From the NCBI RefSeq assembly GCF_031928785.1, contig NZ_JARQAL010000001.1: a stretch of 64,000 nucleotides of DNA; one strand, written 5' to 3'. The notes below the pieces were generated by a model. It saw nothing but the letters and a program-made list of their open reading frames with translations, had not been told where the DNA came from and ran no database searches. This stretch comes from Enterococcus_C asini_A (lineage in GTDB: Bacteria; Bacillota; Bacilli; Lactobacillales; Enterococcaceae). Made by a program: the position numbers and the translations under genes. Within the stretch, counting starts at the first letter, position 1, and the number at the start of each line of letters is the position of its first letter. Shown here piece after piece: positions 44,454-51,897 of this stretch.

Positions 44454-46064
44454 ATGACGAAATATATTTTTGTAACAGGCGGCGTGGTTTCTTCTATTGG
44501 AAAAGGGATCGTAGCAGCATCCCTTGGCCGGCTGCTAAAAAATCGCGGGTTAAAGGTCACCATTCAAAAATTCGACCCATACATCAACGTTGACCCGGGA
44601 ACCATGAGTCCTTATCAGCATGGGGAAGTTTTTGTCACAGATGATGGCGCGGAAACCGACTTGGATTTAGGCCATTACGAACGTTTCATCGACATCAATT
44701 TGAATAAATACTCCAATGTGACCACTGGGAAAATCTATTCAGAAGTTTTGCGCAAAGAACGCAAAGGGGAATACTTAGGCGCTACGGTGCAAGTGATTCC
44801 TCATATTACCAATGAAATCAAAGAAAAAATTATGCGAGCTGCTAAAATGACCGACTCAGATGTGATTATCACCGAAGTTGGGGGGACAGTGGGAGATATT
44901 GAATCTTTGCCATTTTTGGAAGCTTTGCGCCAAATGAAAGCAGACGTGGGTTCTGATAATGTGATGTACATCCACACCACATTGATTCCTTACTTGAAAG
45001 CTGCTGGAGAAATGAAAACCAAGCCAACCCAACACAGCGTAAAAGAATTACGTGGCTTAGGGATTCAACCAAATATTTTAGTGGTTCGCACAGAATTGCC
45101 AGTTTCTCAAGGAACCAAAAATAAATTGGCTCAATTTTGTGATGTGGCACCAGAAGCAGTTATCGAATCCCGGGATGTGGAAACTTTGTATTCCATTCCA
45201 TTGATGTTACAAGCTCAAAAAATGGATCAAATCGTTTGTGATCATTTGAAATTAGATGCACCAGAAGCAGATATGAGCGAATGGAAAGCCTTGGAAGAAC
45301 GGGTCTTAAACTTGCAGAAAAACGTGCGCATCGCTTTAGTCGGCAAATATGTGGAATTGCCAGATGCTTATCTATCTGTAGTGGAATCTTTGAAACATTC
45401 CGGATTCTTCTATAATTCTGATATCACCATTGATTGGATTCAAGCCGAAGAAATCAATAAAGACAATGTAGCAGAGCGCTTAAAAGACGCAGATGGCATC
45501 TTAGTTCCCGGCGGCTTTGGGGATCGTGGGTTGGAAGGGAAAATCGAAACCATCCGCTATGCCAGAGAAAACGATGTGCCATTTTTAGGAATCTGTCTGG
45601 GAATGCAAATGGCTTGTGTAGAATTTGCTCGTAATGTGGTGGGCTTAGAAGATGCGGCTTCTGCGGAAAACGATCCTGATACAGCCAACAATATCATCGA
45701 CTTAATGGCTGACCAAGAAAACATTGAAAACCTTGGCGGTACCTTGCGCCTTGGCTTGTATCCATGTAAGTTGAAAAAAGGCACCAAGACTGCCGCGGCT
45801 TATGATAACCAAGAAGTGGTGCAAGAACGTCACCGTCACCGTTATGAATTCAACAACCGTTATCGGGAAATCTTTGAAGCTAACGGCATGGTCTTCTCCG
45901 GGGTTTCTCCTGATAACCGTCTAGTTGAAATCGTGGAAATTCCTAAAAATAAATTCTTTGTAGGTTGCCAATTCCACCCAGAATTAATCTCTCGCCCAAC
46001 GCGTCCTCAACGCTTGATTAAAGCTTTTGTAGGTGCAGCTTTGGCGGATGCAGAAGGAAAATAA
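44454..46064 (+). CDS. pyrG: CTP synthase
   Basis: CTP synthase aminates UTP to CTP with glutamine nitrogen. The 536-residue protein has the N-terminal synthase domain (KYIFVTGGVVSSIGKG, P-loop GKG) and the C-terminal glutaminase with the nucleophile Cys in FLGICLGMQ and the final FHPE. The ATG at 44454 follows AAAAGGAG; the TTG-start frame from 44409 is rejected. The gene is regulated by the leader described above. Unlike in B. subtilis, no rpoE precedes it. Confidence 0.97.
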   Translation: MTKYIFVTGGVVSSIGKGIVAASLGRLLKNRGLKVTIQKFDPYINVDPGTMSPYQHGEVFVTDDGAETDLDLGHYERFIDINLNKYSNVTTGKIYSEVLRKERKGEYLGATVQVIPHITNEIKEKIMRAAKMTDSDVIITEVGGTVGDIESLPFLEALRQMKADVGSDNVMYIHTTLIPYLKAAGEMKTKPTQHSVKELRGLGIQPNILVVRTELPVSQGTKNKLAQFCDVAPEAVIESRDVETLYSIPLMLQAQKMDQIVCDHLKLDAPEADMSEWKALEERVLNLQKNVRIALVGKYVELPDAYLSVVESLKHSGFFYNSDITIDWIQAEEINKDNVAERLKDADGILVPGGFGDRGLEGKIETIRYARENDVPFLGICLGMQMACVEFARNVVGLEDAASAENDPDTANNIIDLMADQENIENLGGTLRLGLYPCKLKKGTKTAAAYDNQEVVQERHRHRYEFNNRYREIFEANGMVFSGVSPDNRLVEIVEIPKNKFFVGCQFHPELISRPTRPQRLIKAFVGAALADAEGK

Positions 46065-46080
46065 TCCTCTCATACCAGTA

Positions 46081-46121
46081 AAACTCTTTCAGACTTCGTT
46101 CAAGTTTGACAGAGTTTTTTT
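46081..46121 (+). terminator. Terminator of pyrG
   Basis: AAACTCT-TCA pairs with TGA-AGAGTTT, then TTTT. Confidence 0.75.
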
Positions 46122-46163
46122 GCATACTATTTATTAGCTAACAAGAGGGGGAGACAAGAAACG

Positions 46164-46179
46164 TTTAAATTAATTTACA
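46164..46179. promoter_or_regulatory. Operator-like site 1 of the sugar operon
   Basis: TTTAAATTAATTTACA contains the perfect 12-base palindrome TAAATTAATTTA and shares its core with the sites at 46244 and 51595. It lies 40 bases upstream of the promoter. Confidence 0.5.
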
Positions 46180-46200
46180 AAATATATTTAACAAATTAAA

Positions 46201-46238
46201 AATAAGCGTTTACAAAGATCTGTTGTGTGTGCTATATT
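46201..46238 (+). promoter_or_regulatory. Sugar operon promoter with overlapping cre-like site
   Basis: AATAAGCGTTTACA (46201-46214) matches 12 of 14 bases of the CcpA consensus TGWAARCGYTWNCW and overlaps the -35 (TTACAA 46210-46215). TATATT (46233-46238), with TG before it, is 17 bases on. Catabolite repression by CcpA is inferred. Confidence 0.65.
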
Positions 46239-46243
46239 TAATG

Positions 46244-46259
46244 TGTAAATAAATTTAAT
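46244..46259. promoter_or_regulatory. Operator-like site 2 of the sugar operon
   Basis: TGTAAATAAATTTAAT lies at the expected start of transcription. The reverse complement of the site before the LacI gene (51595-51610) is identical in 15 of 16 bases, suggesting binding by that regulator. Confidence 0.65.
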
Positions 46260-46316
46260 TATTTTACTAGTAAAATTTATCTTTTTAGATTTTCATTCGA
46301 GAAAGAAGGGCAGAAC

Positions 46317-47723
46317 ATGACATTAAAAAAATTACCAGAGAATTTTATTATGGGAGGAGCGACAGCGGCCTATCAATGTGAAGGTTCTACTGATTCATAT
46401 GGAAAAGGAAAAGTTGCATGGGATGACTTTTTGGTAGCCAAGGGACGCTATACAGCGAATCCAGCAAGTGATTTTTATCATCAATATCCTGTTGATTTAG
46501 CGCTGTGCAAAAAATTTAAAATTGATAGCATTCGCATGTCCATTGCTTGGAGTCGTATTTTTCCTGATGGTTATGGCGTGGTAAACCAAGAAGGTGTAGA
46601 TTTTTATCATCGAGTATTTGCAGAATGTCGCAAACAAGGAGTGCTACCCTTTGTGACTTTGCATCATTTTGACACACCGAAAGCATTATTTGATCAAGAT
46701 GATTTCTTAAACCGTGATAATGTGGATCATTTTGTTGAGTATGCGAAATTTTGCTTTGATGAATTTCCGGAAGTTCATTATTGGAGTACGTTTAATGAGA
46801 TTTATCCGGTAGCTTCTAATCAATATTTATTGGGGTCTTTTCCGCCAGAAGTTCAATTTGACATTAGTAAGACGGTAACTTGTTTGCACAATATGATGTA
46901 CGCCCATGCTAGAGCGGTTAATATTTTTAAAGAAGGTAATTACCCCGGTGAAATCGGCGTGGTCCATTCCTTGGAAACCAAATATCCCGCGAGCAACCGT
47001 CCTGAAGATCTTCATGCCGCAGCGTTAGATGACGCTTTATCAATCAAGTTATTATTAGATGCCACTTATTTGGGATACTATTCTGAGACTACTTGGCATT
47101 TGGTACAAGAAATTTTGGATGCCAATCAACAAAGTGTTGCCATTGATTCCGATGATTTTATTGAAATGAAAAAAGCAGCCAATCGCAATGACTTTTTAGG
47201 AATTAATAATTATGGTAGTCATTGGGTCAAGGCTTATGAAGGAGAAAGTACGTTACACTACAACACCACCGGAGAAAAAGGGACTCAAGTTTATCGGATC
47301 AAAGGCATTGGCGAGCGAATTGTCCGGGATGATTTACCAAAAACAGACTGGGATTGGATTATCTATCCTAAAGGTCTAGCAGATTTATTGATACGGATAA
47401 AAGATGAATATCCAAATTACCATAAAATTTTTATTACGGAAAATGGTTTGGGTTATAAAGATGTCTTTGATGAGGGGGTTATTATGGATGATGCCCGGAT
47501 TGACTATTTACGCCAACACTTCAATGCCATTGCTGATGCCATTGAACAAGGGGTCAATGTGGCCGGTTACTTTATCTGGTCATTGATGGATGTTTTTTCT
47601 TGGGTGAATGGCTACACGAAACGTTATGGGCTATTTTATATTGACTTTGAAACCCAAAAACGCTACCCGAAAGAATCAGCCTATTGGTATAAGTTTGTCA
47701 GTGAGAATAAAGTAATTATTTAA
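46317..47723 (+). CDS. lacG: 6-phospho-beta-galactosidase (LacG-like, GH1)
   Basis: The 468-residue GH1 enzyme hydrolyses phosphorylated beta-galactosides (lactose-6-phosphate). Many segments match LacG of lactococci and staphylococci: GGATAAYQ.EG, TLHHFDTP, TFNEI with the acid/base Glu, ITENGLGYKD with the nucleophile Glu, and DVFSWVNGY.KRYG. GH1 phospho-beta-glucosidases are close relatives, so a beta-glucoside substrate is not excluded. ATG follows AAGAAGGGC. It is followed by the lactose-type EIIA and EIICB. Confidence 0.85.
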   Translation: MTLKKLPENFIMGGATAAYQCEGSTDSYGKGKVAWDDFLVAKGRYTANPASDFYHQYPVDLALCKKFKIDSIRMSIAWSRIFPDGYGVVNQEGVDFYHRVFAECRKQGVLPFVTLHHFDTPKALFDQDDFLNRDNVDHFVEYAKFCFDEFPEVHYWSTFNEIYPVASNQYLLGSFPPEVQFDISKTVTCLHNMMYAHARAVNIFKEGNYPGEIGVVHSLETKYPASNRPEDLHAAALDDALSIKLLLDATYLGYYSETTWHLVQEILDANQQSVAIDSDDFIEMKKAANRNDFLGINNYGSHWVKAYEGESTLHYNTTGEKGTQVYRIKGIGERIVRDDLPKTDWDWIIYPKGLADLLIRIKDEYPNYHKIFITENGLGYKDVFDEGVIMDDARIDYLRQHFNAIADAIEQGVNVAGYFIWSLMDVFSWVNGYTKRYGLFYIDFETQKRYPKESAYWYKFVSENKVII

Positions 47724-47752
47724 ATTAATTTTTATTAGAAGGAGGACTTAGA

Positions 47753-48079
47753 ATGAATAAAGAAGAACTTTCCATGTTAGGTTTTGAGATCGTGGCATAC
47801 TCTGGAGATGCTCGCAGTAGCTTGTTGAAAGTTTTACACCAAGTGCGGGAGGGAAATTTTGAGAATGTAGCAGAACTACTGAAAGATGCCGATGAAAATT
47901 TAAAACTAGCCCATAATGCACAAACCAAAGTATTAGCAGATGAAGCTGGAGGGGCTAATTTAGACATTGGCTTTATTTTTATCCACGGACAAGATCACTT
48001 AATGACCACTATTTTGTTACGGGACATTATTCAAGATTTTATCGAGTTATACCAAGAAAAATACAATCAGGCTAAATAG
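47753..48079 (+). CDS. lacF: PTS lactose/cellobiose-family EIIA
   Basis: The 108-residue EIIA-Lac protein carries phosphate from HPr to EIIB. The phosphorylated histidine is His78 in IHGQDHLMT, and the LGFEIVAYSGDARS start is typical. It forms a three-helix trimer in the family. ATG follows AAGGAGG and lies 29 bases behind the hydrolase gene. Confidence 0.92.
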   Translation: MNKEELSMLGFEIVAYSGDARSSLLKVLHQVREGNFENVAELLKDADENLKLAHNAQTKVLADEAGGANLDIGFIFIHGQDHLMTTILLRDIIQDFIELYQEKYNQAK

Positions 48080-48093
48080 GAGGAGAGTCAACT

Positions 48094-49770
48094 ATGAAGG
48101 TCATCATCAATCAAATTGAGAAAATGAAACCGTTTTTCGAAAAGATATCCCGTAATATTTATTTGGGAGCGATTCGAGATGGATTCTTAACCGCCATGCC
48201 AGCTATTTTATTTTCTAGTATTTTTATTATGGTAGCAGCAGTACCGGAAGTTTTTGGCTTTACTTTGCCGGCCGCTTTTTCTGCCTGGTTATGGAAAGTC
48301 TATGGTTATTCCATGGGTGTGGTAGGGCTTTTAGTAGCCGGCACTACCGCTCGTTGTTTGACCAATTCCATGAATCGGCAAATGTCTGATTCCGGTAAGC
48401 AAATCAATGAAGTATCAGTGATGCTAGCAGCTATTGTAAGTTTCTTATTGTTAGGTGTGGATCAAATTGAAGGTGGAATTTCCACCGGTTATATGGGAAC
48501 CAAAGGGTTAATTGCGGCTTTTATCGCAGCTTTTATTACTGCCAATGTTTATAAATTTTGTGTGAAACGTGACATTACCATTCAAATGCCTAAAGAAGTG
48601 CCAGGCACGATTACTCAGATGTTTCGTGATATTATTCCTTTTTCGATTGCGGCCTTTATTGCAGCTATTTTAGATGTACTGGTTCGGATGGTAACAGAAG
48701 TCTCTTTAGCTGAATCGGTCATTAATCTGTTGCAACCGTTGTTTAGTGTGGCAGATGGTTATGTAGGAATCGCCATTATTTGGGGAGCTATGGCTTTGTT
48801 CTGGTTTGTGGGCGTTCATGGTCCTTCGATTGTTGAACCGGCGATTGCCGCGATTATTTATGCCAATGTGGAAACTAACTTTGAGCTTTTTAAACAAGGA
48901 GAACAAGCTTCAAAAGTCTTAACAGTCGGCTTAGGAAATTTCGTAGGAACCATGGGGGGAACTGGGGCAACGCTAGTAGTACCGTTTTTATTTATGCTCT
49001 TTGCGAAATCGAAACAGCTAAAAGCTGTAGGGAAAACTTCTTTTATCCCTGTCTGCTTTGCTGTGAATGAGCCGTTATTGTTTGCGGCGCCAGTTATTCT
49101 AAATCCTTATTTCTTTGTGCCATTTTTAATCACACCGATGATTAATGTTTGTATCTTCAAGTTTTTCGTTGATGTCTTGAGTATGAATAGTTTTATTTCT
49201 GTCCTTCCATGGGCGACCCCTGCGCCAATCGGTTTAGTAATGGGGACTGGGTTTGCACCACTGGCCTTTGTTTTAGCGATTGTTTTGATTTTAGTGGACG
49301 CGGTTATTTATCTGCCATTTATTAAAGCTTATGATGCAGAACTAGTTGCACAAGAAGCAGCCAATGCAAAAATTGCTACGGAAGTAACTGAAATTGTAGA
49401 AGAATTAGCTCAAGGAACTACTGCTTTGGCAACCGGTGATGCAAAGGATAAAATTGGATCAGGCAAGAAAGTATTGGTTTTATGTGCTGGAGCGGGTACG
49501 TCTGCCATGTTAGCCAATGCCTTGGAAGAAGGAGCCAAAGAAACAGGTGTGGGGATTACGGCTCAAGCTGGTGCTTATGGTTCTCACTATGATATTATGA
49601 AAAATTTTGATTTGATTGTTTTAGCTCCTCAAGTAAATTCGTATCTAGAAGATATTCAAAAAGATGCGGCTAAGTTAGGGGTAAAAGTCGTGGCGACAAA
49701 AGGAGCCCAATACATTAACTTGACTCGTGATCCCGCTGGAGCCGTTGATTTTATTTTAAGTGAGTTATAA
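48094..49770 (+). CDS. lacE: PTS lactose-family EIICB
   Basis: A 558-residue PTS transporter. Residues 1-420 form the membrane EIIC domain with the conserved HGPSIVEPAI and VNEPLLFAAPVILNP loops, and after a linker residues 457-558 form EIIB with Cys464 in VLCAGAGTS. The EIIC-EIIB fusion and the pairing with EIIA are as in LacE. Start is behind AGGAGGAG. It imports and phosphorylates the sugar cut by the upstream GH1 enzyme. Confidence 0.9.
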   Translation: MKVIINQIEKMKPFFEKISRNIYLGAIRDGFLTAMPAILFSSIFIMVAAVPEVFGFTLPAAFSAWLWKVYGYSMGVVGLLVAGTTARCLTNSMNRQMSDSGKQINEVSVMLAAIVSFLLLGVDQIEGGISTGYMGTKGLIAAFIAAFITANVYKFCVKRDITIQMPKEVPGTITQMFRDIIPFSIAAFIAAILDVLVRMVTEVSLAESVINLLQPLFSVADGYVGIAIIWGAMALFWFVGVHGPSIVEPAIAAIIYANVETNFELFKQGEQASKVLTVGLGNFVGTMGGTGATLVVPFLFMLFAKSKQLKAVGKTSFIPVCFAVNEPLLFAAPVILNPYFFVPFLITPMINVCIFKFFVDVLSMNSFISVLPWATPAPIGLVMGTGFAPLAFVLAIVLILVDAVIYLPFIKAYDAELVAQEAANAKIATEVTEIVEELAQGTTALATGDAKDKIGSGKKVLVLCAGAGTSAMLANALEEGAKETGVGITAQAGAYGSHYDIMKNFDLIVLAPQVNSYLEDIQKDAAKLGVKVVATKGAQYINLTRDPAGAVDFILSEL

Positions 49771-49782
49771 AGGAAAAGAACG

Positions 49783-49820
49783 CAACATGGAGCGATAAAA
49801 ATTGTTCCATGTTGTTTTTA
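49783..49820 (+). terminator. Terminator or attenuator inside the sugar operon
   Basis: CAACATGGA pairs perfectly with TCCATGTTG around a 14-base loop, followed by TTTTT, between the EIICB and HAD genes. It would lower expression of the HAD gene relative to the PTS genes. Confidence 0.75.
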
Positions 49821-49835
49821 AAAGGATGTGTAGCG

Positions 49836-50510
49836 ATGTGTAAGGCGGTATTGTTTGATTTTAATGGGACTTTGTTTCAAGATTCTCCTCTCCACGAAAA
49901 AGCCTGGCTAACCTATGCCAAAGAAGAAGCAGGAAAATTATTGACACCAGATGAGTTTCAAAAAAATGTTCATGGTCGGAATAATCGTTTGATTTTGGAA
50001 TATTTATTTGAGCGAGATTTTACCTTGGAAGAAGCCATCGAATATGGTGAAAGAAAAGAAGAAATTTATCGTCAAATGGTAAGAAATAAACCGGACTGTG
50101 CATTTTTAACTCCGGGAGCTACAGAATTTTTAGATCATTTAAAAACACTAGGAATTCCTCGTAACATTGCTTCCGCCTCTGGAAAAGGGAATATGGATTT
50201 TTATTTTGAGCTTTTTGATTTGGAACGCTGGTTTGATTATGAAAAAATTATCTATGACAACGGCAAGCGTAAAAGTAAACCTGATCCCGAGTATTATTTA
50301 CAGGCAGCGCAAAATATTGAAATATCACCCGCAGATGCAGTTATTTTTGAGGATTCTCCCTCTGGACTTTTAGCAGGAAAAAAGGCTGGAGCAAGAAAGT
50401 TGTTTGCGATTATTACAGAAAACAACGAAGAGGATTTGCGGAAGTTGCAACTGGCAGATGAAGTTGTGGCTGATTATCAAGATGAACGAGTAGTAAAGTT
50501 ATTTTCTTAA
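49836..50510 (+). CDS. HAD-superfamily enzyme, beta-phosphoglucomutase-like, with altered motif I
   Basis: The 224-residue protein has the fold and motifs of the beta-phosphoglucomutase group: motif II SASG, the Lys of KSKPDPE and motif IV FEDSPSG. Motif I, however, is FDFNGT: the second Asp of DxD, the general acid/base, is Asn. It may be a sugar-phosphate phosphatase or mutase with changed chemistry. The start at 49836 follows AAAGGATG; an ATG at 49809 lies inside the terminator. It is the last gene of the sugar operon. Confidence 0.78.
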   Translation: MCKAVLFDFNGTLFQDSPLHEKAWLTYAKEEAGKLLTPDEFQKNVHGRNNRLILEYLFERDFTLEEAIEYGERKEEIYRQMVRNKPDCAFLTPGATEFLDHLKTLGIPRNIASASGKGNMDFYFELFDLERWFDYEKIIYDNGKRKSKPDPEYYLQAAQNIEISPADAVIFEDSPSGLLAGKKAGARKLFAIITENNEEDLRKLQLADEVVADYQDERVVKLFS

Positions 50511-50515
50511 TGAAA

Positions 50516-50556
50516 CAAAAAACGGTGAAGCCCTCAAAGCTTTCACCGTTTTTTCG
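50516..50556. terminator. Bidirectional terminator
   Basis: AAAAAACGGTGAAAGC-type stem with its complement and TTTTTT on both sides, between the convergent HAD and LacI genes. Confidence 0.9.
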
Positions 50557-50557
50557 T

Positions 50558-51568
50558 TTAATAGAAGGGTTTGGTTGGAACGAAACTTTTCCGGATGGTT
50601 AAGTTTGCTCCTAAAAGAATTGATTTAGTAATGTTACGAGGATAAACCAATTGATCAGAAAGCAAGTCAATGGTGGATTTCGCCATTTCTTCCACATCAA
50701 TATGAAAAGTTGTCAATGGAACAGAAACGTACTTGGCCATTTCGTGGTCATTGACACTAATTAAAGACATGCGCTTAGGTAATAAAATTCCTTTTTCTGT
50801 AAAGCCTTGTAATACCCCTACTGCAATCGTATCTGAGGCGATAAAGCAGGCCTCAGGTAAATCATCTTCTAAAGTGTCCACCATTTTACGAGCCATTTCA
50901 ATCCCGGTTTCGATGGTAAATTCTCCTTGGGTAAAAATATATTTTTCTTCTAATAAACCTTTATTGGCCAAATGTTCACGAAAGGCTCGCTCGCGGCTGT
51001 CCATCTCAAATTTTCCTGAGTCAGGATTTAAAAATTTTCCGCCAATCAAGCCGATTTTTTGAATTCCCTCATTTAAAAAGTAATCAATGGCCTCTCTTGT
51101 TAACTCACGAATATTTGTATCGACGGTATCAAATAATTTTGGTAGGGGATTAATTCCTCGAACAACTCCTTTTATTCCCCGGTGATGCAAGATGAGCAGT
51201 TCTTCTCGGGAAATAGGGCCAATGGCAATAAAGCCAGATACATCTTCGGGAATTTTTTCGATTCCTTCTTCTTTACTAATAAAAACTAAATCCATATTGG
51301 CAGTCTTTGAATATTTTTCCAAACCATCTTTTAGGTTTTTGAAATACGCATCTTCCATAATCTGCTCTTCAGAAAGCCAGAATAAAACGGCGATAGTATG
51401 CAGGGAAGTTTTAATTTTTGAACGGTCATACCCCAAAGCTAGAGCTGTTGTAATGATTTTATTTTTTGTTGAAGGGGTAATGGCTAATGTCTCATCCCCT
51501 TTGAATAAGCGGGAGATAAGTGCGGATGAATAGCCGGATTCTTTTGCAACGTCACGAATAGTAACCAT
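50558..51568 (-). CDS. LacI-family transcriptional regulator of the sugar operon
   Basis: The 336-residue repressor has the LacI helix-turn-helix (TIRDVAKESGYSSALISRLF) and a periplasmic-binding-like sugar-sensing domain. In lactococci the lactose PTS genes are controlled by a DeoR-type LacR, so a LacI-type regulator here is different. It probably controls the convergent operon and itself, because similar operator-like sites lie before both. GGAGGCGTTTCC precedes the ATG. Confidence 0.88.
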   Translation of the reverse strand: MVTIRDVAKESGYSSALISRLFKGDETLAITPSTKNKIITTALALGYDRSKIKTSLHTIAVLFWLSEEQIMEDAYFKNLKDGLEKYSKTANMDLVFISKEEGIEKIPEDVSGFIAIGPISREELLILHHRGIKGVVRGINPLPKLFDTVDTNIRELTREAIDYFLNEGIQKIGLIGGKFLNPDSGKFEMDSRERAFREHLANKGLLEEKYIFTQGEFTIETGIEMARKMVDTLEDDLPEACFIASDTIAVGVLQGFTEKGILLPKRMSLISVNDHEMAKYVSVPLTTFHIDVEEMAKSTIDLLSDQLVYPRNITKSILLGANLTIRKSFVPTKPFY

Positions 51569-51594
51569 GGAAACGCCTCCTGTTTATTAACTAT

Positions 51595-51610
51595 ACTAAA
51601 TTTATTTACA
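51595..51610. promoter_or_regulatory. Operator-like site before the LacI-type gene
   Basis: ACTAAATTTATTTACA, whose complement TGTAAATAAATTTAGT is nearly the same as site 2 before lacG. It lies next to TATAGT on the minus strand, a -10-like hexamer, suggesting autorepression. Confidence 0.6.
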
Positions 51611-51758
51611 AAATGGAATGGAAAAACTCATAATCTATCACTGAAAAAGTTTAATTTTCTATTTTAGAATGAATATGTGGAGGTAATCTGTCAATTATAG
51701 TTAGTTCCTTTCATAAAAAGTTAAGAGTAACTGATTTAAGGGAAAATAAGTCTCTTTC

Positions 51759-51787
51759 TTTACAGAGGACAAGCCTTTCGCTATAAT
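51759..51787 (+). promoter_or_regulatory. Promoter of the UvrA-like gene
   Basis: TTTACA and TATAAT are spaced by exactly 17 bases; start of transcription predicted near 51794, giving a leader of about 105 bases. Confidence 0.75.
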
Positions 51788-51817
51788 TAAACACCTAACC
51801 CAACCAGACGCTTTGCC

Positions 51818-51855
51818 TATCGATTCTGCTTTGTCAGTAGTCGATAGTTTTTTTG
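51818..51855 (+). terminator. Candidate attenuator in the UvrA-like leader
   Basis: TATCGA pairs with TCGATA, with an inner CTG/CAG, followed by G and seven T. It lies between the promoter and the start codon, so it would stop transcription before the gene unless relieved. Confidence 0.65.
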
Positions 51856-51897
51856 CGTCGCGGTCGTTGTCAGCGTTCAAGAAAAAGGAGGGTACAC

